Assembly (NCBI GenBank): GCA_963809875.1
Contig: CAWELC010000010.1
Span: 62,001-126,000, forward strand
Source: JAFGAS01 sp963809875
Lineage (GTDB): Bacteria > Desulfobacterota > Zymogenia > Zymogenales > Zymogenaceae
Direction: 5' to 3'
DNA length: 64,000 bases
In this document: positions 35,168-44,573 of the stretch, one piece after another
Position numbering within the stretch: the first letter of the stretch is position 1
Layout: every line of letters begins with the position of its first letter
The notes under the pieces: model-generated
Seen by the model: only the letters and a program-made list of their open reading frames with translations
Database searches by the model: none
What the model was told of the DNA's origin: nothing
Made by a program: the position numbers and the translations under genes

Positions 35168-36983
35168 CTAAGTCTGATGATGCGAATCGAAATATTCACG
35201 GATGGAACGGGCGACGGATTCGGTGATGCCGGGGACCTCTGTGAGCTGTCGGATATCGGCCTCCCTTATGTCGGAGATGCGCGAGAAGTGTGAGAGCAGG
35301 GCACGCTTTCTCTTCGCACCGATACCGGCAATCTCATCGAGGGCCGACGCGACCCCGCGCTTCTGTCTCAGTCGCTTGTGATAGTCTACGGCAAAACGGT
35401 GCGCTTCGTCCCGAAGCCGCATGAGGAGGAAAAGGGCTGACGAATTTCCCTTGATGACGAATGGGGTTCTTTCGTCCAATCGAATAGATCTTGTCGAGCT
35501 CCGCCTTGTCTTGTCTCTCCTTGGCGATGGCAAACAACGGAATGTCGTCGATGCCGAGGTCCTTGAGGACGGCGTAAGCGATGGCCAGGTGTCCCTTTCC
35601 GCCGTCGATGAGCAGCAGATCGGGACGGTTCTCGGGCGACAACGCTTTCATCCTCCGCCTGAATACCTCGTCCATCATGGCGTAGTCGTCAACGCCGGTG
35701 ACCCCTTTCACGCGGAACCGCCGGTATTCCTTGGTGTCGGCCTCACCGTCGATGAAGACCGCCATGGAACCGACCGCATTGGTACCCGATATGTTGGAAA
35801 TATCGAAGCACTCCATGCGGGTCGGCCGAGCGGGCAGACCCAGGCGCTGTGTGAGGGCGTTGAGAGATTCCTCGCGGCTCTCCTTGGTCTTTTTATATGC
35901 CTGGTAGGATGTCTCGGCGTTGCGTGCGGCCATCGCCACGAGGTCCTTGAGGATACCCCGTTTGGGGACACGCAATTCGACCGGCGCCTCCCGGGAGAGC
36001 CATTGTTCGACCAGACTCGCTTCGGCGATTTCGACGGGAAGCAGGATCTGGGGCGGGATATACTCCTTGGCGTGATAGTATTGCTCGATGAAGCTTTGGA
36101 CGATAAGGGGGTCCTCGTCCAGGACGTTGGTGAAGAGCTGATACCGGCTGCCCATGAGCCGTCCGCCCCGCACGAAAAGCACCGAGATTCCCAGGCTTGT
36201 CCCTTCCCGGGACAGCCCGACGACATCCCTGTCGACGTCGTCAGGCCCGACTACCTTCTGCACGGCCACCATCTTCTTTATCGAGGCGATCCGGTCCCGC
36301 AGCGCGGCCGCCTCCTCGAACCGGGTCTCATCCGAAAGGGCCATCATCCGGTCCGTAAGGTCCCCGATGAGTGCCTCGTCTCTTCCCCGGAGGAACATGA
36401 CCGCCTGGTCCACGCTCTTGTGATACGCTTCGTGCGAGATATAGCCCACGCACGGCGCCGACGATTGGCCGATCTCATAGTAGATACACGGGCGCGTTCG
36501 GTTGGCAAACTTATGATCGCTGCACTGTCTGAGCCCGAAGGTGGCCGAGAGCCACTTGTAGCTCTGGCGCACGGCCCGCGCTTCGGTAAAGGGGCCGAAG
36601 TAGAGGGCTCCGTCCCTCCTTGTCGTGCGGACCAGGGTAAAATGTGGAAACTCGTCGCGGGGATCAATGCGGAGCGAAAGGAAGTTCTTATCGTCTTTCA
36701 GCGTTACGTTGAACTTTGGGCGGTATTCTTTGATGAGAGTGTTCTCGGTGAGAAGGGCTTCCACCTCGGTGTCGGTCACGATGGAATCAAGGTCGGCGAT
36801 CTCTTTCACGAGAGCGGTGGTCTTGGGGTCCTTGGCGATGTCCGCAAAATAGGAGCTGACACGCTTCTTGAGCTCAATGGCCTTGCCGACGTAGATCACC
36901 TTTCCCGCCCGGTTCTTCATGAGGTAAACTCCGGGTGAGAGGGGGAGGTTTTCGATTTTCTTGGCAAGTTCGTCGTTTCTCAT
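35168..36983 (-). CDS. uvrC: UvrABC system protein C, frameshifted near the C terminus
   Basis: UvrC makes the two incisions around lesions marked by UvrAB. The start at 36983 gives MRNDELAKKIENLPLSPGVYL and the GIY-YIG nuclease (GVYLMKNRAGKVIYVGKA). The UVR motif, the RNase H-like 5' nuclease with ECFDISNISGTNAVGSMAVF, and the C-terminal helix-hairpin-helix (from about GIGAKRKRALLSHF) follow. A longer frame up to 37010 lacks a ribosome-binding site. The frame breaks near 35463-35466: after GRKNP the sequence changes frame and resumes FVIKGNSSALFLLMRLRDEAHRF. Removing one C from the CCCC restores it. Joined length is about 605 residues, normal for UvrC. Confidence 0.92.
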
Positions 36984-37162
36984 GTAAATACGGGATCCTT
37001 GTCCGACCATTACATCGATTAATTATACTCGTTCGGGCCGGAAATTGCAATGGGGGGCGTTCCCTGAGGCGGCGCTCCATGACCTCATATACTAAAATAG
37101 TTGGCGAAGCCGCCCCCTTATATGGTATACTCCCAGGCCGTAAAGGGAATCGGAGGGGGTCT

Positions 37163-37981
37163 GTGAAACAAGAGCTAATCGGCGGATTTAACGGCGGGAC
37201 GGCCGTCCGTTTCCTGCTGGCCATGACGCTGGTCACGGGGCTTTGTTTTGCGTCCGAGGCTGCGCGCCCGGTCGTTACGGTCGCGTATGTCCAGGGGGAG
37301 GCCGCCATCACCCCGGCGGGAGGCAGCAAATCGGTCGTCCTGACCGAAGACCGGACCGTGGCTCCGGGAGACCGGATAGACACGGGTGAAGACGGATCGG
37401 TGGAGCTGACGCTGGCAGACGAGAGCGTGGTAAAGGTTGGGCCCGAAAGCCGCGTGATAGTCAGGGAGGCCGGCTATGTCGAGGTAACGAAGAAATCGTC
37501 AAACATGCTGGAGCTGGTCTATGGAAAGGTCAGGGCGGTCGTAGCTCCCCTGTTGAATACCGAATCGGTATTCATTATCGAGACGGAGAATACGACGGTT
37601 GGGGTGCGGGGGACGGACTTCGTCGTATCGCACGACAAGAGTGCCAGGGAGACCGACGTCCTCTGTTCGGACGGAAGCGTGGAGCTCAGACCCAAGGACG
37701 TCGTCAAGAGGGGCATTGCTCCTATACTTGTCAGAGGCAATGAGGGCGTCCGGCTTATCGCGGGCAGGCTTCCCGAAAAACCCGCCCGGTGGATGGACGA
37801 CAGCAGGAAGAAACTCCTCTACAATCTCGACTTCAAGGGGAAGCGCACAAAAAAGATACTGGAACGGCGCCTGAACTATCTTGAAAATAAAGGCGGGTCG
37901 GTTGTCGATCGCCTGGAAGAAAAGGGAAGCGTGCTCAAGGATAGAACGAACCGTACCATAAAGAAGATATTTCGGCGGTAA
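37163..37981 (+). CDS. Exported FecR-domain protein
   Basis: A 272-residue protein beginning at GTG 37163, supported by GGAGGGGG just upstream; the frame is open further upstream without such a site. Residues about 1-35 form a signal peptide (VRFLLAMTLVTGLCFASEA). The next 150 residues match the FecR/DUF domain: VAYVQGEAAITPAGG, APGDRIDTGEDGSVELTLAD, VKVGPESRVIVRE, NTTVGVRGTDFVV. The C terminus is strongly basic and helical. FecR-domain proteins of this stand-alone kind are periplasmic and not linked to FecI sigma factors here; their function is unknown. Confidence 0.85.
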   Translation: MKQELIGGFNGGTAVRFLLAMTLVTGLCFASEAARPVVTVAYVQGEAAITPAGGSKSVVLTEDRTVAPGDRIDTGEDGSVELTLADESVVKVGPESRVIVREAGYVEVTKKSSNMLELVYGKVRAVVAPLLNTESVFIIETENTTVGVRGTDFVVSHDKSARETDVLCSDGSVELRPKDVVKRGIAPILVRGNEGVRLIAGRLPEKPARWMDDSRKKLLYNLDFKGKRTKKILERRLNYLENKGGSVVDRLEEKGSVLKDRTNRTIKKIFRR

Positions 37982-38050
37982 TATTCACGCCCGGTACCTT
38001 CAGCCCGGGTGCATGGTCTTTCCTCGATTCTTTTAACTGGGGAGTGTTAC

Positions 38051-39628
38051 GTGAAGCAGACTGGAGTCTTGGGCTCATCTTTCGATGAATCATGCGAGGT
38101 CATTGTTGTCGGCTCCGGGATGGGAGGGCTGTCGGCGGCGGCAAAGCTTGCCCGGGAGGGGGTTGGGGTCATCCTGCTGGAGCAGCACAACATGCCCGGG
38201 GGATTTGCCACGTCTTTCAGGCGGGGGCGTTTCGAGTTCGAGGCGTCTCTCCATATCCTGACAGACTACGGGCCGGCGGAGAACAAAGGATTCGTCCGTA
38301 AGCTCTTCGAGGATGAGCTGAACCTGAACCTCCCGATGGTCAGGGTAAACCAGGGGTATCACCTGATCCTGTCGGAAGAGGGAATCGACGTCGACGTCCC
38401 GTTTGACATGGACGGGTTCATCGACGTGGTGGCCGGCGAGGTGCCGGGGAGCTACAAGCCGTTGCGGGAGTATATGGACCTGTGCCTGGAGATCGGTCGC
38501 GCCATCGACTATATAGCCGAGGCGGACGGTAAGCCGGACCCGATGGTCCTGATCAAGAAACACAAGACGCTGCTTGCCACGGCGGGTTACACCGCCAAGG
38601 AGGTGACGGATCGATTCGGTCTGCCTCCAAAAGCGGTCTCCATCCTCGGCGTCTTCTGGCCGTACATCGGCATCCCGTTCGAGCGGATGTCTTTCACTAT
38701 TTGGGCCACTGCCATCAACTCCGTCCTGACCAGGGGGTGTTACTATCCGCCGATCAACTCGTTCCAGATTTCCACGGCCCTGGACAAGAAGATCAGGGAA
38801 CTGGGCGGAAAGACCTATTATAATACCCGCGTCGAGAAGATCCTGGTTGACGGGGGAAAGGTTTTCGGGGTCGAGACAAATCAGGGCCACCGTATCAGGG
38901 CGGACTGGGTGATTTCTAACGCGTCGCCGACCACGGTGTACGGGCGACTCATCGAGCCGACGGCCGAGGTACCCCGCGGCGCGAAAAAACTTACCGCGGC
39001 CCGGAAGCTCGGCATCAGCCTCTTTGTCGTCTATATGGGGCTGGACCGCCCGGCCGACGAGCTGGGTCTTCATCACCACGAGTATTACCTGGCCCCGGAC
39101 ATGGATACCCGTAAGGCCTATGATATCGGGGATATGCTGGTCCCGCACATCGCGACGTCGGCCCTTTGTCCCAATCACGTGGTGCCGCAGGCGTCGCCTC
39201 CGGGGACCTGCGAGCTGATCCTCAACCAGGCCTACGGGGCCGACGTATGGGGACAGGTGGCGCCCGACGATTACTTCGAGACGAAGCGCCGGTTTGCCAG
39301 AGCCGCGGTGGAGCACGTCGAGCGGACGGTCGGCACCAACCTCTTCGACCATATGGAGGAAATCGAGGTGGCCGCGCCCCAGACCTTCTGCCGGTACACC
39401 GGGTCGCACAGGGGAGTCGTCTACGGCTACGAGCAGGACGTGTGGGACTCGCTGATCGCCCGGGCGCTGTCCGTGCCGCTGGAAGAGTATATAGAGGGCC
39501 TCGAATTCGTAGGGGGCCACGGGATGCTGGTCCAGGGCTATTCGGCCGCCATCAGCACGGGAAGGCTTTCGGCGCTGTCGGTATTGGGCAAGATGAAGAA
39601 GAAATCGAAATCCGGACGCAGGTCATAG
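38051..39628 (+). CDS. CrtI-like FAD-dependent oxidoreductase
   Basis: A 525-residue flavoprotein of the phytoene desaturase/retinol saturase type. The start is GTG 38051, with GGGGAG upstream. The FAD-binding dinucleotide motif VIVVGSGMGGLSAAAKL is near residues 17-33, followed by LLEQHNMPGGFATSFRRGRFEFEASLH, as in CrtI relatives. The C-terminal FAD-contact block is FVGGHGMLVQGYSAAISTG. No signal peptide is apparent. The 2Fe-2S flavin reductase gene starts 16 bases later, suggesting it supplies electrons or accepts them. The substrate is unknown; a hydrophobic polyene or alicyclic acid derivative is possible from family only. Confidence 0.88.
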   Translation: MKQTGVLGSSFDESCEVIVVGSGMGGLSAAAKLAREGVGVILLEQHNMPGGFATSFRRGRFEFEASLHILTDYGPAENKGFVRKLFEDELNLNLPMVRVNQGYHLILSEEGIDVDVPFDMDGFIDVVAGEVPGSYKPLREYMDLCLEIGRAIDYIAEADGKPDPMVLIKKHKTLLATAGYTAKEVTDRFGLPPKAVSILGVFWPYIGIPFERMSFTIWATAINSVLTRGCYYPPINSFQISTALDKKIRELGGKTYYNTRVEKILVDGGKVFGVETNQGHRIRADWVISNASPTTVYGRLIEPTAEVPRGAKKLTAARKLGISLFVVYMGLDRPADELGLHHHEYYLAPDMDTRKAYDIGDMLVPHIATSALCPNHVVPQASPPGTCELILNQAYGADVWGQVAPDDYFETKRRFARAAVEHVERTVGTNLFDHMEEIEVAAPQTFCRYTGSHRGVVYGYEQDVWDSLIARALSVPLEEYIEGLEFVGGHGMLVQGYSAAISTGRLSALSVLGKMKKKSKSGRRS

Positions 39629-39644
39629 AGAGGAGCGCTTCACG

Positions 39645-40859
39645 ATGAATCTCTTTCAGTTAGTCGGGGGAATGGCCGGGACGGTGGGGGCCCTGGTTCA
39701 CCGGGCCTTCAAGAAGGCCGTGACGCGCCCTTATATTGACGTCAGTGACCCGGTCAGGCGGACTGTCTCTATCCTCCATCCCCTGTCGCTGGATCTGGTC
39801 GTCTCCGGGATCGTCGAACACGGAGCGGACGCACGCACGTTTCGGCTCGCCCCGGCCGACGGCACGAACCCGCCCCCGTTTCGGGCGGGACAATATATCT
39901 CGCTCAAAGGGTCGTGGGGGGGGGCTCGCGTCAGCCGTCCCTACTCGATTTCGTCGGCTCCGTACGAGGCCGGGCTGCGGGGAGGCGGATACTACGAGAT
40001 CACCGTCAAACGAGTATCCGAGGGCTTCGTCTCGCCGCTCGTCCTGGGGGGGTGGAAAAAGGGGACACGGGTATCGGCGAGCGGACCCCACGGAGAGTTC
40101 TATCATGAGACGCTGCGGGATTCGCGCGACATCGTTGCCGTCGCCGGGGGCTCCGGGATTACGCCGTTTCTCTCCATGGCGCGGGAGATCGCTCACGGCG
40201 GGATGGACGCGAGACTGACGATCCTCTATGGAGTCAGGACGACGGCCGATGCCCTCTTTGAAAAGGAGCTCCTGTCGCTGTCCGGCAGCGCGCCTGAGCG
40301 CCTGGGGGTGTGCTACGTGGTGAGTGAGCCGGACGGAACGGAAAAGTGCGCCACAGGATTCATCGACGCGACGCTGATCAGAAAGGAAATCGGAGATATC
40401 GTCGGAAAATCCTTTTTTGTCTGCGGCCCGCAGGCCCTCTACACGTTCTTTAATAAGGAAGCCGAAAAGCTCAAGATCCCCCGCCGGAGGCTCCGCTGGG
40501 AGGTCTCCGGGCCGAACCGGGCGATTACGGCCCATCCTGACTTCCCGGTCCGGGCGAAAGGCAAGGAGTTCAGTCTCACCGTTTCCATGGGCTGGGACCA
40601 GAAGACGATCGGGGCCCGGGCCGAGGAGCCGATCCTGGTGGCGCTGGAGCGGGCCGGGATCGCCGCCGACTCGCGCTGCCGGTCGGGAGAGTGCGGCATC
40701 TGCCGGGCAGAGCTGATATCCGGGGAGGTCTTCATCGAGCCGGAGAACGACGCGCGCCGTCGCGTCGACAGGGAGTACGGGTTTGTCCACGCCTGCTCGG
40801 CCTATCCGGTGGGGGACTGTGCCGTCAGAATCGCCCCGTCGGAGGCCCTCACAGGGTAG
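39645..40859 (+). CDS. Flavin/2Fe-2S ferredoxin reductase
   Basis: A 404-residue electron-transfer protein with three modules. Residues about 55-150 bind FAD (RPYSISSAP). Residues about 160-290 bind NAD(P)H (VAVAGGSGITPFLSMA, FFVCGPQALYTFF). The C terminus, from about 310, is a plant-type 2Fe-2S ferredoxin domain with CRSGECGICRAEL and a last cysteine in HACSAYP. A hydrophobic or amphipathic start (MNLFQLVGGMAGTVGALVHRAF) may associate with the membrane. It is the downstream partner of the CrtI-like gene, probably as its reductase. The family includes phenol hydroxylase-type and oxygenase reductases. Confidence 0.92.
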   Translation: MNLFQLVGGMAGTVGALVHRAFKKAVTRPYIDVSDPVRRTVSILHPLSLDLVVSGIVEHGADARTFRLAPADGTNPPPFRAGQYISLKGSWGGARVSRPYSISSAPYEAGLRGGGYYEITVKRVSEGFVSPLVLGGWKKGTRVSASGPHGEFYHETLRDSRDIVAVAGGSGITPFLSMAREIAHGGMDARLTILYGVRTTADALFEKELLSLSGSAPERLGVCYVVSEPDGTEKCATGFIDATLIRKEIGDIVGKSFFVCGPQALYTFFNKEAEKLKIPRRRLRWEVSGPNRAITAHPDFPVRAKGKEFSLTVSMGWDQKTIGARAEEPILVALERAGIAADSRCRSGECGICRAELISGEVFIEPENDARRRVDREYGFVHACSAYPVGDCAVRIAPSEALTG

Positions 40860-41012
40860 AGGTCGAGGGGGAGCGGCGTTCCGGGGCGCACAAAGAAGAT
40901 CGATGCCCGAAGCGCATAGTCCATCTTCTCTCAGAGCGTCTACCCTGACGATTGTCGTTGGCGGGACACTCCAATCCATCGCCCACTTCCTTTAGTATCC
41001 CTTCATAAAGGT

Positions 41013-41056
41013 GCGCGACCGGCGACGTCTTACCGTCTTGTCGCCGCACGTCGCGC
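41013..41056. other. Imperfect GC-rich stem-loop
   Basis: GCGCGAC (41013-41019) pairs with GTCGCGC (41050-41056) and GGCGAC (41021-41026) with GTCGCC (41040-41045), leaving a 13-base loop and a small internal loop. A weak T-rich stretch follows on the plus strand. It could end transcription of the reductase operon but lacks a proper T-tract. Confidence 0.4.
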
Positions 41057-41118
41057 TTGTCTTGAGCTCCAAAACACTAAATATGACGAAAAAAATGCTT
41101 GCGGGCCGGAAGAGCCGA

Positions 41119-41147
41119 TTGACAGTCATAAAGAAGCACGGTATCAT
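41119..41147 (+). promoter_or_regulatory. Strong sigma-70 promoter for the SnoaL-like gene
   Basis: TTGACA at 41119-41124, a 17-base spacer and TATCAT at 41142-41147. An AGGAGGG ribosome-binding site precedes ATG 41198, about 45 bases after the predicted start. Confidence 0.7.
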
Positions 41148-41197
41148 TATATAAGATCCGCGTGAAGAGATAAAAAAGGCTTAACAGGAGGGCTGAA

Positions 41198-41695
41198 ATG
41201 AGAAGACCGTCCGCGCCGTTTTGTCTCCTTGCCGTGTTGTTCCTTTGCCTTTCGTCCGCTGCATACGTATCAGCCGAACAACCCGCCTCTCTTTCCGACA
41301 CCGGCACAAACAAACTTGAGGCCAACAAGAAGCTCGTCCTCGATTTCTACGACCGCGTCTTTAACCGGAAGGACTTCAGCACCGTGGACGCATGTCTGGA
41401 CAAGAACTATATCCAGCACAACCCGCAGGTTCCCACGGGCAGGGACGGCTTCGTCAAAGGGGTCGGTGAAATGCTCAAGCAGAACCCGCACTGGAAGACC
41501 ACTTTCAAGCGGGTAATCGCCGAGGGCGACCTGGTCGTTGTTCACAACTGGGCCCAGCCCGATTCGACCAACCCGAAAGACCGGGGGCTGGCGATTGTGG
41601 ACATATTCCGCGTGGAAAACGGGAAGATCATGGAACACTGGGACGTGATTCAGCCGGTTGGGGAGAAATCCGCAAACGACAACACAATGTTCTAA
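41198..41695 (+). CDS. Exported SnoaL-like (NTF2-fold) protein
   Basis: A 165-residue protein with a Sec signal peptide (FCLLAVLFLCLSSAAYVSA, cleavage about residue 26) and an NTF2-like domain: ANKKLVLDFYDRVFNRKDFSTVDACL, KNYIQHNPQVPTGRDGFV, and the closing DIFRVENGKIMEHWDVIQ typical of SnoaL/polyketide-cyclase relatives. The family binds or converts small molecules and has many functions. The well-formed promoter and ribosome-binding site suggest high expression. It precedes the molybdenum hydroxylase cluster by 217 bases; functional linkage is possible but unproven. Confidence 0.88.
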   Translation: MRRPSAPFCLLAVLFLCLSSAAYVSAEQPASLSDTGTNKLEANKKLVLDFYDRVFNRKDFSTVDACLDKNYIQHNPQVPTGRDGFVKGVGEMLKQNPHWKTTFKRVIAEGDLVVVHNWAQPDSTNPKDRGLAIVDIFRVENGKIMEHWDVIQPVGEKSANDNTMF

Positions 41696-41912
41696 AGTAG
41701 AGCCGTCGGCTGAGTGACGCCGGTCGTCCGCGCGACGATCAGGAGCTGCGATGAAGCACGGCGGGGATCGTCCGTCGCGGCGTTTGACGTTCGGGTCCCG
41801 TTTCGGTTTCGAGGCCAACGCCTCAAGCCGTTGGGGGGGGGGCGAGGCTCCCCCAGAGATGGGACTGATACGGACGGGACGCGTCCGGATGGACGGTAAA
41901 GAGGAGGGATAT

Positions 41913-42383
41913 ATGTTCTCGCTGAAGGTGAACGGCAAAACGTACACTGCGGACGTCGATCCCGCGATGCCGCTCCTCTGGGTGCTCAGGGATACACTTG
42001 GGCTCGTCGGCACAAAGTACGGCTGCGGGATAGGAGCCTGCGGCGCCTGTACCGTCATTATCGATGGAAACGCGGTTCGCTCGTGTGTCACACCCGTCTC
42101 GAAAGTGGAGAGTAAGGAGATCGTAACTATCGAGGGGCTGTCAGCCGACCTGAGCCATCCGGTGCAGAGGGCATGGATCGCCGAGGATGTGCCGCAGTGC
42201 GGCTACTGCCAATCCGGACAAATCATGCAGGCGGCCGCCCTGCTCGAAAAGAACCCGAAACCCAGCGACGCCGATATCGACCGCGCCATGACCGGCAACA
42301 TCTGTCGCTGCGGCACGTACCAGAGGATCCGCAAGGCCATACACACGGCGTCAGGTATCATGGCCGAGGGAGGTAAGAAATGA
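41913..42383 (+). CDS. Molybdenum hydroxylase 2Fe-2S subunit (IorA-like)
   Basis: A 156-residue small subunit of the xanthine dehydrogenase family. It carries the plant-type cluster CGIGACGACTV...C near residues 37-60 and the second cluster domain CGYCQSGQ...CRCGTYQRIRKAI. Start at ATG 41913 is fixed by GAGGAGGG just upstream; the longer open frame before it is not protein-like. It passes electrons from the Mo center to an acceptor. The large subunit overlaps its stop (ATGA at 42380). No FAD subunit gene is adjacent, so this resembles two-subunit isoquinoline 1-oxidoreductase enzymes that use another acceptor. Confidence 0.93.
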   Translation: MFSLKVNGKTYTADVDPAMPLLWVLRDTLGLVGTKYGCGIGACGACTVIIDGNAVRSCVTPVSKVESKEIVTIEGLSADLSHPVQRAWIAEDVPQCGYCQSGQIMQAAALLEKNPKPSDADIDRAMTGNICRCGTYQRIRKAIHTASGIMAEGGKK

Positions 42384-44522
42384 GCGAGAAGATCGATAGG
42401 GACAGGGCGGAGTCTGTGAAGTCCGGGCCCACGGTCGGGGGCGGTCTGGTTGTCGGTATTCAGGCTCAGGGGGAAGAAAACGACGGTGTGTTTGCCCCGA
42501 GCGCGTTCATACGCATCGGCAGAGACGGGGTGGTTACCTTTGTCGCTAATAAGTCGGAGATGGGGCAGGGAGTATATACGGCGCTGCCGATGATCGTCGC
42601 GGAGGAGCTCGAATGCGACTGGCGCTCGATACGGCTGCAAGCGGCTCCGGTAGAGCCCGAATATAACTCCGCAATCCGGCCGGCTCAAGCGACAGGGGGC
42701 AGCATGAGCACGTGGAGCGAGTGGGACCGCCTCTCCAAGGTGGGGGCGGTTGCCCGCGAGATGCTGATTGCCGCTGCGGCCAAGACGTGGAACGCCGATC
42801 CGGTGGCCTGCCATGCCGAAAACGGACGGGTGATCCATGAAGACGGCCGGTCCCTGTCATACGGAGAGCTCGTCGACGAGGCAGCCCGGATGCCGGTTCC
42901 GGCCGAGGTCACGCTCAAGAAGCCGGAGGCGTATAAGATCCTCGAGCGGCCGATGCTCCGCCTCGATAACCCCGTGAAGGTTAATGGAACGGCCAAGTTC
43001 GGTATTGACGTGGCGTTTGGGGACATGCTGACGGCGGTTATCGCACATCCTCCCGTTTTTGGCGGAAAGGTGGTCAGCTTCAAGGCCGATAAGGCCAAGG
43101 CCGTGTCGGGAGTAAAAGAGGTGATACAGGTCCCTTCCGGGGTGGCGGTAGTTGCGACCGATTTCTGGTCGGCGCAGGAGGGGCGCCGACAGCTGGAGGT
43201 CGAATGGGATCACGGGAAATGGGCGACGCTCTCGACGGAAGCAATGCGGAGGGAGTACACGCGGCTGGCGGGAACCCCGGGCGCCGTGGCGCGAAAGGAA
43301 GGAGACGCCGAGGGCGCGCTGGTGTCGGCTGCCGTCCGGCTGGACGCCGAGTATGAAGTCCCGTATCTTGCCCACGCGTGTATGGAGCCGCTCAACTGCT
43401 TCGTCGACCTCAGGGACGACGGCTGCGACATCTGGGTCGGCACGCAGGCCCAGACCTGGGATCGGGACGCGGCGGCCAGGATAACCGGGCTCAAGCCGGA
43501 ACGGGTAAGGCTCCACACGACGTTTCTGGGCGGCGGCTTCGGGCGGCGGGGAAATCCCGACTCCGACTTTGTGTCTCAAGCGGTGGAGGTGGCCATGGCC
43601 GTCAGAAAGCCGGTCAAGGTCGTATGGAGCCGTGAGGACGATATGAGGGCGGGGTTTTACCGGCCGTTGTGGTATGACCGGATCAGTGCAGGACTGGACG
43701 GAAAGGGGAAGCTAACGGCCTGGAAGCACACGATCGTGGGCCAGTCGATACTGGCCGGTACGCCTTACGCGGCGGCGATATCGGGAGAGGGGATCGACTT
43801 TACCTCTGTGGAGGGAGCTCAGGATATCCCGTACGCCATCCCGAATATACTCGTCGACCTCCATACGCCGACCCAGCCGGTGACGGTCCAGTGGTGGCGG
43901 TCGGTCGGACATTCACACAACGCGTTCGTCGTAGAGAGCTTCATCGACGAGGCGGCGCACGCCGCCGGCACGGACCCGTTTGAGTTCAGACGGGCGCTCC
44001 TGGTCGGTCAGCCGCGTCACCTCGGCGTTTTGGAGTTGGCCGCCGAAAAGGCCGACTGGGGGGCCCCGCTCGAGCCCGGCCGTGCCCGGGGAATCGCGGT
44101 CCATAACTCGTTCGGAAGCTTTGTCGCCCAGGTAGCCGAGGTCTCCGTCACCGAGGACGGAAAAGTGCGCGTCCACCGGGTCGTCTGCGCGGTTGATTGC
44201 GGCAGGTTCGTCAATCCCAACATCATCGCCGAGCAGATGGAATCGGGCATCGTCTACGGTTGTCGGCGGCGCTCCACGGGGAGATCACCCTCAAGGACGG
44301 CCGCGTTCAGCAGAGCAATTTCAGTGACTACGACGTTGCTGCGCATGAGAGAGATGCCGGTGGTGGAGGTCCATATCGCGCGCACCGATGAAAAGTCCCG
44401 GAGGCATCGGGGAACCGGGGGTTCCCCCGATTGCGCCGGCGGTGGCCAACGCGATATTTGCCCTGACGGGCCGGCGCGTCCGAAGGCTGCCCATTCGGGC
44501 GGAAGACCTCAAGACGACGTAG
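42380..44522 (+). CDS. Molybdenum hydroxylase catalytic subunit (IorB-like), frameshifted at the C terminus
   Basis: The molybdopterin-binding subunit of an isoquinoline 1-oxidoreductase-type hydroxylase. Intact to about residue 628, it shows FVANKSEMGQGVYTALPMIV, the Mo-cofactor block FLGGGFGRRGNPDSDFV, PVTVQWWRSVGHSHNAFVVESF and VDCGRFVNPNIIAEQMESGIVYG. The end is broken: frames change near 44260, 44336 and 44397, with intervening pieces LSAALHGEITLKDGRVQQ, MREMPVVEVHIARTDEK and GIGEPGVPPIAPAVANAIFAL reading on to TAG 44520-44522. All pieces are conserved, so sequence error is likely. Many relatives have a Tat signal; none is seen at this start. The gene overlaps the small subunit by 4 bases. 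Confidence 0.88.
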
Positions 44523-44573
44523 GAGCTCCGGACGCCGGCTGCGTGTACGTGCTTCGGCTGCCGAGGAAAGAAA

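Larger units (their letters stand above)
40860..41197. other. 338-base intergenic gap with hairpin and promoter
   Basis: No protein-like frame was found here. It holds an imperfect stem at 41013-41056 and a strong promoter at 41119-41147 for the next gene. The first 150 bases, GC-rich and continuous with the end of the reductase gene, show nothing recognisable. Confidence 0.5.

Noticed and set aside
38090..39520. Minus-strand frame opposite the CrtI-like gene
   Set aside because: Antisense shadow; the plus-strand flavoprotein has clear FAD motifs.
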